Positions 43,301 to 51,931 are shown, counted from the first letter of the stretch. The stretch is DNA of 64,000 nt from Bacillus sp. PAMC26568 (GCF_014235785.1 NZ_CP060137.1:248001-312000), one strand, 5' to 3'. A program made the numbers and translations. Notes: generated from the letters alone by a model not told the origin.

Positions 43301-43315
43301 ATGTAAACGATAACA
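43301..43315 (+). promoter_or_regulatory. Catabolite-responsive element (cre)
   Basis: ATGTAAACGATAACA at 43301-43315 matches the cre consensus WTGNAANCGNWNNCW at every fixed position. It lies between a TATGAT (43291-43296, possible -10) and the GH4 start, where CcpA bound to it would block transcription. Confidence 0.85.
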
Positions 43316-43339
43316 AACTCTCTAGGAGATGAATTTTAT

Positions 43340-44665
43340 ATGAAACAGTATAACGTATTGATCGTTGGTGGAGGTAGTACTTGGACACCAGGATTGCTGA
43401 AAAGCATTTGCGTCAGACAAAAAACACTTCCGATCAAACGCCTTGTGATGCTTGATGTGAATGAAGAACGTCAAAAAGTGATTGGTGAATTTGCTAAAAT
43501 TTTATTCAGGGAAGAGTTTCCTGAACTTGACTTTCATTATACAACGAACAAAGAAGAAGCGATTACGGAAGACCTGGATTTTGTTTTTGTTCAGATGAGA
43601 ACAGGCGGATATGCGATGCGCGAGAAGGATGAAAAAATTCCGCTTAGCTTAGGTGTCATTGGGCAGGAAACATGCGGACCAGGCGGGTTTGCTTATGGTA
43701 TGAGGTCTATTCGGGACATGAAAGAACTTGTGAACGATGTTCGGAGCAAGACAAAGGATGCTTGGATTTTAAACTATACCAATCCCGCAGCCATTGTGGC
43801 AGATGCTATGCAGCGTATTTTTCCGGAGGACAAGAAAATATTAAACATTTGCGACCAGCCGGAAAACCTTCTTCGCTCATATGGAAGATTGCTTAATCGT
43901 AATCCGAGAGACTTTGACCCTGTCTACTTTGGTTTGAATCATTTCGGGTGGTTTACACATTTATACGATCAAGAAGGAAATGATTTGCTTCCTGAATTAA
44001 GGGAGGTAATTTTAGAAGGCGGATTCAGACCAGTTGATTATGAGCAGCGTGACAAGTCGTGGCTTGAAACATATGCAATGGTGGAACAGATGGTCCGGGA
44101 TTTCCCTGATTTCCTGCCGAACACATACTTGCAATATTATCTGTATCCAGATAAGGTGCTGAATAAACTAAACCCAGAATTTACGCGTGCAAATGAAGTC
44201 ATGAATGGCCGTGAAAAAAGAGTATTTGAAGAATGTCAGCGCATCATTGCACAGGATAGTGCAAAGGATTCTCATGTCGTTCACAACGATGCTCATGGGG
44301 AGTTCATCCTAATTGTGGCAGAATCTATTGCTTATAATAAAGGAGATAATTTCGTAGTTATCTTGAAGAATGACGGCATCATTGATAATCTGCCTAAGGA
44401 TGCTATGGTAGAGGTTGCAGCAAGCATAACTTCAAACGGTCCCAGACCTTATGCAGTAGGCGAAATACCAACTTTCTATAAAGGATTAATTGAAGGGCAG
44501 TTTGCATATGAAAAGCTGACGGTTGAAGCGTATCTTGAAGGTTCCTATCAAAAAGCATTACAGGCTTTAACTTTAAATCGCACTGTTGTATCTGCAGGAA
44601 AAGCACGGGAAGTCCTGGATGCATTGATTGAGCAAAACAAAGATTTTTGGCCAGAATTAAACTAA
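43340..44665 (+). CDS. Glycoside hydrolase family 4, 6-phospho-alpha-glucosidase
   Basis: A 441-residue NAD- and metal-dependent hydrolase, like B. subtilis MalA/GlvA. NAD site VGGGSTWTPG (residues 9-18), CGPGGFAYGMR, LNYTNPAAIV, the metal-binding NICDQPENL and GLNHFGW. The Cys-Asp-x-Pro form is that of 6-phospho-alpha-glucosidases, whereas 6-phospho-beta-glucosidases of this family have CN.P. It would split maltose-6'-phosphate or related alpha-glucosides imported by the PTS at 44777. CTAGGAGATG precedes the ATG at 43340. cre and a palindrome lie upstream. Confidence 0.92.
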   Translation: MKQYNVLIVGGGSTWTPGLLKSICVRQKTLPIKRLVMLDVNEERQKVIGEFAKILFREEFPELDFHYTTNKEEAITEDLDFVFVQMRTGGYAMREKDEKIPLSLGVIGQETCGPGGFAYGMRSIRDMKELVNDVRSKTKDAWILNYTNPAAIVADAMQRIFPEDKKILNICDQPENLLRSYGRLLNRNPRDFDPVYFGLNHFGWFTHLYDQEGNDLLPELREVILEGGFRPVDYEQRDKSWLETYAMVEQMVRDFPDFLPNTYLQYYLYPDKVLNKLNPEFTRANEVMNGREKRVFEECQRIIAQDSAKDSHVVHNDAHGEFILIVAESIAYNKGDNFVVILKNDGIIDNLPKDAMVEVAASITSNGPRPYAVGEIPTFYKGLIEGQFAYEKLTVEAYLEGSYQKALQALTLNRTVVSAGKAREVLDALIEQNKDFWPELN

Positions 44666-44674
44666 CGGTTTTTC

Positions 44675-44712
44675 GGAAGAGAGTTGTTCAATAGGGCTTC
44701 TCTCTCCTTTTT
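44675..44712 (+). terminator. Probable terminator between the GH4 and PTS genes
   Basis: GGAAGAGAG pairs with CTCTCTCC (one bulge) and is followed by TTTTTCC. It may act as a partial terminator, lowering PTS expression relative to the hydrolase. Confidence 0.55.
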
Positions 44713-44776
44713 CCAGCAACAAATGTAATGGCTTTCATTTATATTTTATATTGGTTCTATAAAGGGGGAGTTCTGG

Positions 44777-46342
44777 ATGAAAAAATTCTTTAATTTTGAT
44801 TTCTTTCAGCGGATTGGAAAGTCATTTATGGTCGTTATTTCCCTTTTGCCAGCAGCGGGATTGCTTTTAGGGATAGGCACAACGCTGCAATCACCATACT
44901 TGATTGACTATATGCCATTTTTGGATAATGGCTTTTGGCAAACTTTTGCTTCTTTAATGAAAGGAGCAGGCAGCATTATCTTTAAAAACCTCGGTGTGCT
45001 GTTTGCCATTGGGATTGCAGGTAGCTGGACAGGCGGAAAAGCAGGGGCGAGTATCGCGGCTTTTGTTGGATACATCGTTATGCACACTGTTATAGGAATT
45101 GTCTTGGGCATCACCCCAGAGACAGCAGCTGAGCCTGGAAAAACGCTTGAACTTGGCATACCTACCTTGCAGGTTGGTGTATTTGGCGGGATTATCATGG
45201 GCTTTGTGGCAGCAGCCTTGTATCAGAAGTATCATGATTTCAAAATGCCGGAAATGCTTTCGTTTTTCGGGGGAGCACGATTTGTTCCGATTATTACAGC
45301 GGGTGTGTCTATTATCATGGCACTTGTCCTTGCATTCGTATGGCCGCACGTTCAAGGATTTATTTTCTTCCTTGGAAACCAGCTGGCTGGTGAAAATACA
45401 CCGCCATTTTATATGTTTATTTACGGTTTAGTAGAGCGTGCACTTATTCCATTTGGTTTGCATCATATTTTCTATATCCCGATCCGTTTTTCTGAAGTCG
45501 GCGGAACGTATACGACGATTGCCGGATCTGTTGTCTCAGGTGATACAGCGATGTACATGGCGCAGCTTGCAGATAAACAGGTTAATTCTGCAATTGAGAT
45601 AACTGCAGGCCGTTTTATGACAGGGAAATTTCCATTCATCTTATTCGGAATTCCGGCTGCGGCCCTTGCCATGTATCATATGTCGAAGCCTCAGCACAAA
45701 AAAGCAGTTGGCGGTCTATTGTTAACAGCTGCCGGTACGGCATTTTTGACAGGAATTACAGAACCGCTTGAATTTACATTCTTATTCGTTGCACCATTGC
45801 TGTATGTTTTTCACTGCTTAATGGCTGGGCTGTCCTTTATGCTGATGTATATGCTGGATGTTAACATTGGCTATGCAGGTGGAGCAGGAATCATTGATTT
45901 CACCTTATTTGGAATCCTTCCTGGTGTTGGCGAGCCTTGGTGGCTTGTCCTTGCAGTCGGCTTAGCCATGTCTGTTGTGTATTACTTTGTCTTCCGTTTC
46001 GCCATCAGCAAATGGAATCTGCTTACACCAGGACGCGGAGAAGAGGATTCCAACCGCTTGTACAGCAAGCAGGACTATAAGGATAAAACGAAAAACAAAC
46101 AGGCGCTCCATGTTCTTGCAGCACTTGGAGGCGAACAGAATATCAACAATATTGATGCTTGCATTACTCGTTTAAGAGTAGGCGTAAAAGATAAGTCTCA
46201 AGTAGATCATGTTGAATTAAAGAAGCTTGGAGCTAAAGGGGTATTAGAAGTAGGGAACGGGATCCAAGCAATTTTTGGACCTACTGCTGAGATTTTGAAG
46301 AATCAAATTACGGAAATAATGGATAATGATCGAACAGCATAA
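44777..46342 (+). CDS. PTS transporter subunit EIICB, glucose/maltose family
   Basis: A 521-residue membrane protein. The EIIC part (about residues 10-420) has ~10 membrane segments with GGKAGASIAAFVGYIV, FIYGLVERALIPFGLHHIFYIP and ITEPLEFTFLFVAPLLY, the conserved substrate-pocket motifs. The C-terminal EIIB domain (from ~440) has IDACITRLRVGVKD with the phosphocysteine. No EIIA domain is present, so phosphate must come from another EIIA (for example EIIA-Glc). Follows the GH4 gene by 111 bases. Context suggests maltose or another alpha-glucoside. RBS AAAGGGGGAG. Confidence 0.92.
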   Translation: MKKFFNFDFFQRIGKSFMVVISLLPAAGLLLGIGTTLQSPYLIDYMPFLDNGFWQTFASLMKGAGSIIFKNLGVLFAIGIAGSWTGGKAGASIAAFVGYIVMHTVIGIVLGITPETAAEPGKTLELGIPTLQVGVFGGIIMGFVAAALYQKYHDFKMPEMLSFFGGARFVPIITAGVSIIMALVLAFVWPHVQGFIFFLGNQLAGENTPPFYMFIYGLVERALIPFGLHHIFYIPIRFSEVGGTYTTIAGSVVSGDTAMYMAQLADKQVNSAIEITAGRFMTGKFPFILFGIPAAALAMYHMSKPQHKKAVGGLLLTAAGTAFLTGITEPLEFTFLFVAPLLYVFHCLMAGLSFMLMYMLDVNIGYAGGAGIIDFTLFGILPGVGEPWWLVLAVGLAMSVVYYFVFRFAISKWNLLTPGRGEEDSNRLYSKQDYKDKTKNKQALHVLAALGGEQNINNIDACITRLRVGVKDKSQVDHVELKKLGAKGVLEVGNGIQAIFGPTAEILKNQITEIMDNDRTA

Positions 46343-46394
46343 TAAACGGTTATTCTGGGACCGATTGGTTTGTGAAAAATAGTTTTCTATAGAG

Positions 46395-46431
46395 ACCTTG
46401 ATAAGCATTGATGCTTATTGAGGTTTTTTTG
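46395..46431 (+). terminator. Intrinsic terminator after the PTS gene
   Basis: ACCTTGATAAGCA (46395-46407) pairs with TGCTTATTGAGGT (46412-46424) with two wobble pairs, followed by TTTTTTTG. Confidence 0.87.
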
Positions 46432-46532
46432 TTTAATGAGGGACTTTCATTTTTTAGTTGTACAAGAGAATTAGAGATAATATGATGAAAAGTATACAAT
46501 ACTTACAATTTAGATGATTGAGGAGAGGGAAA

Positions 46533-47438
46533 ATGAACATCGGGGTAGATTTGGGAGGTACAAACATTCGCGTGGCTGCGATTGATGAACAATGGATCAT
46601 TAAGGAAGAGCTTGGAAGTTCTACAGATGTAAGCAAAGGTCCGCGAGCAGCAATTGAGAAGATGATTACCATGATTCAGTCACTGCAGAAAAAGCATCCT
46701 ATTCAATCTGTTGGGATTGGTGCACCAGGACCGCTTGATGCAAAAAGGGGAATCATCATAGAACCTCCTAATTTGCCTGGCTGGCAGAATATCCAATTAA
46801 CAAAGATGATAGAATCGGCCATTCAACTGCCTGTTTATCTCGAAAACGATGCCAACGCAGCGGCGCTTGCTGAGGCATTAACTGGAGCTGGAAAAAAAGC
46901 AGAAAGTGTCTTCTATATAACAGTTTCTACGGGAATTGGCGGGGGATACGTATATAACGGCAAGCTCATATCAGGTGCTCAAGGAAACAGCGGGGAAATT
47001 GGCAATATGATTGTAGACCCTACCGCAATAGGGGCTCCTGGTCTCAATAAAGGAGCTTTAGAGGCTCTTGCAAGCGGCACGGCAATTGGGAAAAAAGGCG
47101 CTTCCATATTTGGTCCTGGGCATGGAGCGAAAGAAGTGTTTTTACTTGCACAAGAGGGCAATCAAAAGGCTGTTGCAATTATTGATGAAGCATTGAACTA
47201 TCTAGCCATTGGTATATCAAATATTGTACATACCTTAAATCCAGAGGTCATTGTTCTTGGAGGAGGCGTCATGAACTCTAAAGATATGATGTTTGATCCT
47301 TTAAAGGAGAAAGTGCTGCCGTTGTTATATCCTAGTCTCAGACCGCATTTGAAATTAAAGCTTGCTTCTTTGGATCAGAAAGCTGGAGTCGTTGGAGCTG
47401 GAATGGTGCCGGGGCAGTATTTAAAGGGAGCGTTCTGA
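46533..47438 (+). CDS. ROK-family sugar kinase lacking the zinc cysteines
   Basis: A 301-residue ROK protein, probably a glucokinase. NIGVDLGGTNIRVAA is the phosphate loop, GIGAPGPLDAKRG follows, and END-type ENDANAAALAEA has the catalytic Asp. Here the usual CxCGxxGC zinc site is replaced: the segment reads GAPGLNKGALEALASGTAI, with no cysteine. In most ROK kinases this site has three or four Cys, so either zinc is not used or activity differs. No HTH is present, so it is a kinase, not a repressor. ATG 46533 after GAGGAGAGGG; an in-frame TTG at 46518 lies in the site. Likely converts glucose freed by GH4 into glucose-6-phosphate. Confidence 0.88.
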   Translation: MNIGVDLGGTNIRVAAIDEQWIIKEELGSSTDVSKGPRAAIEKMITMIQSLQKKHPIQSVGIGAPGPLDAKRGIIIEPPNLPGWQNIQLTKMIESAIQLPVYLENDANAAALAEALTGAGKKAESVFYITVSTGIGGGYVYNGKLISGAQGNSGEIGNMIVDPTAIGAPGLNKGALEALASGTAIGKKGASIFGPGHGAKEVFLLAQEGNQKAVAIIDEALNYLAIGISNIVHTLNPEVIVLGGGVMNSKDMMFDPLKEKVLPLLYPSLRPHLKLKLASLDQKAGVVGAGMVPGQYLKGAF

Positions 47439-47460
47439 AAACTTTCAGAACGCTTTAATA
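47429..47460 (+). terminator. Terminator overlapping the end of the ROK gene
   Basis: AGCGTTCTGAAA (47429-47440) pairs with TTTCAGAACGCT (47443-47454), followed by TTAATATTT. The stem overlaps the stop codon. Confidence 0.78.
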
Positions 47461-47783
47461 TTTATGTCCATAATATAGGAGATACAATTACTATTAATGG
47501 TCAGTTATCATAAAAAAGAAGGTATAATTGTTTCTTGGCATTTAGATAATGCAAGAATTATTGAATAATAAGTATAAAAAACACTTACTGTATGACTAGT
47601 AATTATAGGTGCCTGTCACCACTGGAAAATGTCTAGTATTATGTGCTTTTGTAACCTTGATATAAATGAGTGTTACAATCTATTTAAGAGAAAAGCATGA
47701 AAAATGTAGACCTGCCCCCCATCACTAGTGTGTTATACTTAAATGGAATAATATAGGTAATAGCAAAGTGAGGCAGGGGAAAT
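47461..47783 (+). other. Intergenic region before the DUF262 gene
   Basis: About 320 bases without a gene. It contains the left direct repeat at 47598-47622 and GTGTTATACTT (47732-47742), possibly a promoter element for the DUF262 gene. GAGGCAGGGG before the ATG (47770-47779) is its ribosome site. Confidence 0.4.
47598..47622 (+). repeat. Left imperfect direct repeat flanking the DUF262 gene
   Basis: 25 bases, matching 49633-49657 at 20 of 25 positions, same orientation. It contains GGTGCCTGTCACC, a word I recall as common in intergenic repeats of Bacillus genomes. Confidence 0.6.
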
Positions 47784-49520
47784 ATGGCTTTTCAAACACC
47801 ACTAACGATAAAAAAAGTAATTGAAAATATTCATAAGAAGAAGTATTTGTTACCAGCTATACAACGTGAATTTGTTTGGGGAACGGACCAGATTGAAAGA
47901 TTGTTCGATTCCTTAATGCAAGGTTATCCTGTTGGTTCATTCTTATTTTGGGATGTTAAGAAGGAAAAAGGCAAGGATTTTCAGTTTTATGAATTTATTA
48001 GGAACTATCATGAAAAGAACAACAGGCATAATCCACTAGCTAGTATTAACGGTGAAGAGGATATTATTGCAATATTAGACGGGCAGCAACGTTTAACTTC
48101 CATGTATATTGCATTAAAAGGTACATATGCTTACAAGTTGCCTCGAATGAGACGGGAGAATCCTTTAGCATATCCAGAACAACAACTATATGTAGACCTG
48201 CTTGGGCCTTCAGAAGATTTTGATACCATTTATGATTTTAGATTTCTAACCGAGAATGAAGCAAACGAGAAGATTGATGATGTTCACTGGTTTAAGGTAG
48301 CTAATATCTTTCATATTAAAAATCCATTTGAAATCCATCAATATCTTATCAAGAATGGATTAAGTGCAATCGAACAAGAAAGAGCATTATTTGCAAGTGA
48401 AACTCTACATAGGTTGTATCAGGCCATTAATGAAACACCTAACATAAATTATTTTTTAGAAGAAGAACAGAAGCTAGATAAGGTCTTAAATATTTTTATT
48501 CGAGTGAACAGCGGCGGCACGACATTAAGTTATTCGGACTTATTATTGTCAATTGCAACTGCTCAATGGAAAACCAAAGATGCTAGACAGGAAATCACAA
48601 AGTTTGTGAATGAATTGAATCAAATTGGTAATGGCTTTAGGTTTGATAAAGATTTTGTTTTAAAGGCCTGTTTAGTTTTATGTGATTTTACTGATATTGC
48701 TTTTAAGGTGGACAACTTTAATACTGAAACAATGCTGAAAATCGAGGAGAACTGGGATCATATAAAAAATGCAATTCGATTAGCTGTAAACTTGATATCC
48801 AGTTTTGGCTATAATCAAGACACTTTAACATCAAACAATGCTGTGATACCAATTGCGTATTATTTGTTGAAAAAAGACACGCCTCAAAACTATGTTCAAT
48901 CAAGAAATTATCAAATTGACAGAGAACTAGTGAAAAAATGGCTGATTCTAGGATTATTAAAACGTGCATTTAGCGGTCAGCCTGACAACGTGTTAAGACC
49001 ATTGAGAAAAATAATTGCTGCGAATCATAATGAGTTTCCGTTACAACAGATTATTGAAGAATTTAAAGGGAAAACAAAATCATTTACATTTAATGATGAT
49101 GAGATCGATAACTTGCTCTCCTATGAATATGGGCAAAAGCATACCTTCTCTATATTAGCTCTACTATACCCGAGTTTGGATTTTAGAAATAAGTTTCATT
49201 TAGACCATATTTTTGCTAAAAGTTTATTTACTAAAAGAAGCTTATCCAAGAAAGGCGTTCCTAATCATAAGACAGACTTTTACATTGAAAATGTTAATTC
49301 AATCGTAAATCTGCAGTTATTAGAAGGAATCCCTAATATCGAAAAATCGAATGTAGATTTCGAAATTTGGCTCAATGACACATATAAAGATATAACAGCT
49401 AAAAACGATTATTTTGCTAAGCATTACATCCCGATGGTTGGGATAGAGTTTACTAACTTCGAAGAGTTTATTGAAAAAAGAAGAGAACTGCTTTATCGGA
49501 AATTAAAAGAGCTGGTTTAA
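47784..49520 (+). CDS. DUF262 / HNH-type (GmrSD-like) protein, putative anti-phage nuclease
   Basis: A 578-residue soluble protein. The N-terminal DUF262 domain has LPAIQREFVWGTDQIERLFD and IIAILDGQQRLTSMYIAL (DGQQR residues 99-103), the ParB/Srx-like nucleotide-using motif of GmrS-type proteins. The C-terminal part has HLDHIFAKSLF (about residue 472) and ENVNSIVNLQLL, a His-Asp-His/N...N nuclease core like DUF1524. Such proteins include GmrSD type IV restriction enzymes and SspE-like defence proteins acting on modified or phosphorothioated DNA. Here it stands alone, between direct repeats, without a modification partner. Confidence 0.85.
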   Translation: MAFQTPLTIKKVIENIHKKKYLLPAIQREFVWGTDQIERLFDSLMQGYPVGSFLFWDVKKEKGKDFQFYEFIRNYHEKNNRHNPLASINGEEDIIAILDGQQRLTSMYIALKGTYAYKLPRMRRENPLAYPEQQLYVDLLGPSEDFDTIYDFRFLTENEANEKIDDVHWFKVANIFHIKNPFEIHQYLIKNGLSAIEQERALFASETLHRLYQAINETPNINYFLEEEQKLDKVLNIFIRVNSGGTTLSYSDLLLSIATAQWKTKDARQEITKFVNELNQIGNGFRFDKDFVLKACLVLCDFTDIAFKVDNFNTETMLKIEENWDHIKNAIRLAVNLISSFGYNQDTLTSNNAVIPIAYYLLKKDTPQNYVQSRNYQIDRELVKKWLILGLLKRAFSGQPDNVLRPLRKIIAANHNEFPLQQIIEEFKGKTKSFTFNDDEIDNLLSYEYGQKHTFSILALLYPSLDFRNKFHLDHIFAKSLFTKRSLSKKGVPNHKTDFYIENVNSIVNLQLLEGIPNIEKSNVDFEIWLNDTYKDITAKNDYFAKHYIPMVGIEFTNFEEFIEKRRELLYRKLKELV

Positions 49521-49632
49521 GGTTCTAAACCCACCGAAATCAGCCTATAAACAAAAACGGTTTTAGAAAAAGAAGTTATCTTAAGGTAAAAATAATGTAA
49601 CCACTATAAACTTGACTATTTAACAGTTGTAG

Positions 49633-49657
49633 AGTAATTTTGGGTGGCTGTCACTTC
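49633..49657 (+). repeat. Right imperfect direct repeat flanking the DUF262 gene
   Basis: 25 bases matching 47598-47622 at 20 of 25 positions (shared AGTAATT, GGTG, CTGTCAC). It lies 113 bases after the DUF262 stop. Confidence 0.6.
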
Positions 49658-49680
49658 TCGTAAGATATTTAAGGGTATTT

Positions 49681-49715
49681 TAGGTCAGCTGATATTACAG
49701 CTGGTCTATTTTACT
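49681..49715 (+). terminator. Hairpin with T-rich tail downstream of the DUF262 gene
   Basis: TAGGTCAGCTG (49681-49691) pairs with CAGCTGGTCTA (49698-49708) with two wobble pairs, then TTTTACTTTCCC. Possible terminator for the DUF262 gene. Confidence 0.55.
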
Positions 49716-49819
49716 TTCCCTTCTTTAATAAAAATAGTAAAATACACGGAATAATTTTTGTATTATCCCCCCACCCAACCTCATACACTTATCCTAGACA
49801 AGCACAAAGGTGTGATTCG

Positions 49820-50272
49820 ATGCGAAGGCGCAAAAAAATCCCTCTTATCCCTATCTTGCTGATCATATCTGCCATTCTGCTGTTAATTGGTTTATTTAAT
49901 TTATTCACTCCTTCCTCGCCGAAAAAGGCGGTCGAGTTATTTTATACCTCGGAACAGGCTGGGAACTTTGGCGGTGCCTGGGAGCTGTTTCATCCATTGA
50001 TGAAGGAGCGTTTTGAAAAGAATGCCTATGTGACAGAACGGTCGCATATTTATATGAGTCATTATGGGGTGACGACGTTTTCTTTTGAAATTTTGAAAGA
50101 GAAAAAGGTTCGCAGGTGGAGGATGGCGAAAGGGGCGCCGGTGTTCAATGAGGCGCGTCTTGTTAAGGTGAGGCAGACGTTTAAGAGCAAGTTTGGGACT
50201 TTTGAGGTTATGCAGGATGTGTATGTTGTGAAGGAAAAGGGAGATTGGAAGATTGTTTGGGAGTATGAGTAG
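49820..50272 (+). CDS. Hypothetical membrane-anchored protein
   Basis: A 150-residue protein with a short basic start (MRRRKK), one membrane helix (about residues 9-28) and an extracellular domain of about 115 residues (SPKKAVELFYTSEQAGNFGGAWELFHPLMKERF...) ending in VVKEKGDWKIVWEYE. The pattern of an aromatic helix followed by strands is like NTF2/DUF4878-type lipoprotein domains, but I cannot name the family. The start ATG follows AAAGGTGTG. It has its own terminator and no operon partner. Confidence 0.65.
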   Translation: MRRRKKIPLIPILLIISAILLLIGLFNLFTPSSPKKAVELFYTSEQAGNFGGAWELFHPLMKERFEKNAYVTERSHIYMSHYGVTTFSFEILKEKKVRRWRMAKGAPVFNEARLVKVRQTFKSKFGTFEVMQDVYVVKEKGDWKIVWEYE

Positions 50273-50302
50273 GGCCTCTGGATAGGAGGTCTTTTTCCTT
50301 TT
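50272..50302 (+). terminator. Terminator after the 49820 gene
   Basis: GGGCCTC pairs with GAGGTCT (one wobble) around TGGATAG, followed by TTTTTCCTTTTTT. It overlaps the stop codon area. Confidence 0.72.
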
Positions 50303-50468
50303 TTCTAACTAGTGTAAATGTGATGTATTTTTCTAGTAAATTCTTCCTATAAATATGTTATTAGAATAAATAATTTTGTACTATTATAAATGTGGAAAAT
50401 ATTTCATTTAAATCTCGGGAAAGGAGTTTGTTCGGATCAATAAAACAGAAGATTGAGGTGGGGAGAGA

Positions 50469-50990
50469 ATGCTGGTTAAAGAGGACTATTTAGTATGGAG
50501 AGAAACGATTATTTTAAAGCCGATGTACACAGAAAGAGGAGAGCTGTGGACGATTGTACATGAGCTTTACCGGAAGCTGATTGTGCAGCAGTCACCATTC
50601 AAAATAATCAATGATAGCTGTGAAAGTGCAGGGGCTTCGTATCAAGGGATGGTTGATGCTGCTAAGCTCATTTTGCCAGGACGAAAAATGCTTCCAGTGT
50701 GTTTATCTGCTGGGTATCGAATCTGTATGCTGCCAACGCTTTCTCCTGTGCATGAAGACTGTATGTGGATTTCTTACTTTTATGTGAAGAGGACCTTTGA
50801 GAAGGACACGAAAACGTTTATTGAATGCCGCAACAGAGAAGTGATTGAAATCAATGGCAGTGTCGAAAGCTTTTTAACGAAGTCTGGACATGCCCAGCAG
50901 CTCGTGCTCTCTTATTTGGACCGGCAAGAGGAAATGTGGGAGCTTTCCACGTATGTCGCCGAGTCATATGAAGGGTACGATGCCTATTAG
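50469..50990 (+). CDS. comK: ComK-family competence transcription factor
   Basis: A 173-residue protein. The core IINDSCESAGASYQGMVDAAK, MLPVCLSAGYRICMLPTLSPVHEDCMWISYFYVKRTFEKD and INGSVESFLTKSGHAQQLVLSYLDRQ aligns with ComK (SC..FG.SY.GR..., PTLS....C.WIS..HV...) of B. subtilis, where the protein is 192 residues. In B. subtilis ComK binds AAAA-N5-TTTT pairs to switch on DNA uptake; ssbB in this window carries such a box. The C-terminal tail of the B. subtilis protein is shorter here. Some Bacillaceae have two ComK copies; whether another exists cannot be told. ATG 50469 after TGAGGTGGGGAGAG. Confidence 0.86.
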   Translation: MLVKEDYLVWRETIILKPMYTERGELWTIVHELYRKLIVQQSPFKIINDSCESAGASYQGMVDAAKLILPGRKMLPVCLSAGYRICMLPTLSPVHEDCMWISYFYVKRTFEKDTKTFIECRNREVIEINGSVESFLTKSGHAQQLVLSYLDRQEEMWELSTYVAESYEGYDAY

Positions 50991-50996
50991 TTTAGG

Positions 50997-51036
50997 TAAG
51001 CAGCCAAGTTCCTTATGGGATTTGGCTGCTTTTTAT
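50997..51036 (+). terminator. Terminator after the ComK-family gene
   Basis: AAGCAGCCAA pairs with TTGGCTGCTT around GTTCCTTATGGGAT, followed by TTTTATAC. Confidence 0.85.
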
Positions 51037-51091
51037 ACTAATATGATCGTTTCTTTAGTAAAATAGAACAAATAGACAAAAGGGGTAGACC

Positions 51092-51874
51092 ATGGGTGAA
51101 CTATTAGTTATCTTGATTGGGGTTGGATTGTTCTATTATTTGCTGTTCATTTTCCCGACGCAATGGCTGAAGGTCGAGCATGTTAGGGTTCCGCTTGGGA
51201 TCGATAAAAAAATCCTGCAGATTTCAGACCTGCATGTGGAAAGGAACCGGATTCATCCTGATAAAATTAGAGAACTTCTGCACCGTGAGAAACCGGACTA
51301 TGTTTTTATAACAGGTGATTTTACTGCAAGAGAAAAATACATACCTCTTATCAAGCCTTATTTAGAGATTTTTCAGGAGTACGGAATCGACGTCTTTGCT
51401 GTTTTTGGAAATCATGATTACCGGACTTATGAGCTGAGTTTGCAATTACGGCCTTGGCTTAATAAACATGGTGTTAAGGTTTTAGTGAATGAATCGATTG
51501 AGCTTAATGACTTTACATTGATAGGGTTGGATTTTTATAGAGAAGATCCTCATGGTGTTTCAAAAGCGTTTGCTGGCGTTACCTCTATGAAGCCGAAAGT
51601 GGTTCTGTGTCATGATCCAAACGATCTCACTGAGGTTTTCGAGCCATTTGATTTTATGCTTTCAGGACATCTGCATGGTAAGCAGTTTAATATTCCGTTC
51701 TTTTTCAAATTTGTCTCAAAGGGGCAGCTTGCAAGCCGGGGGATTTATAAGGGACTGCATCTTTTCGGAGGATCTTATCTCTACATTTCTAAAGGAATTG
51801 GGCAGGCACATTGGAACATGCGATTTGGGGTTAGAAGTGAAGTGTCGATTCTTACGCTGACTTCAGCACGTTGA
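51092..51874 (+). CDS. Membrane-anchored metallophosphoesterase
   Basis: A 260-residue calcineurin-like phosphoesterase with an N-terminal membrane anchor (about residues 4-22). Metal and catalytic motifs are in order: ISDLHVE (D..H), FITGDFT (GD), FGNHDY (GNHD), CHDPND and SGHLHGKQF (GH.H). The fold and anchor match YkuE-type enzymes of Bacillus, where the group includes phosphatases/UDP-sugar hydrolases on the cell surface; the substrate here is unknown. AAAAGGGG is the ribosome site. Confidence 0.9.
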   Translation: MGELLVILIGVGLFYYLLFIFPTQWLKVEHVRVPLGIDKKILQISDLHVERNRIHPDKIRELLHREKPDYVFITGDFTAREKYIPLIKPYLEIFQEYGIDVFAVFGNHDYRTYELSLQLRPWLNKHGVKVLVNESIELNDFTLIGLDFYREDPHGVSKAFAGVTSMKPKVVLCHDPNDLTEVFEPFDFMLSGHLHGKQFNIPFFFKFVSKGQLASRGIYKGLHLFGGSYLYISKGIGQAHWNMRFGVRSEVSILTLTSAR

Positions 51875-51931
51875 TATTGAACGAAAACACTGTCACAATA
51901 GAGGGGATAAAGCAATAAAAGGAGTTTATGA

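Noticed and set aside
43340..44665. 6-phospho-beta-glucosidase (LicH/CelF type)
   Set aside because: The metal-site motif is CDQP, the form of the alpha-type enzymes; beta-type enzymes of GH4 have CN.P.
47784..49520. Complete phosphorothioate (Dnd/Ssp) system
   Set aside because: Only the DUF262/HNH protein is present; no dnd, ssp or other modification genes occur nearby.
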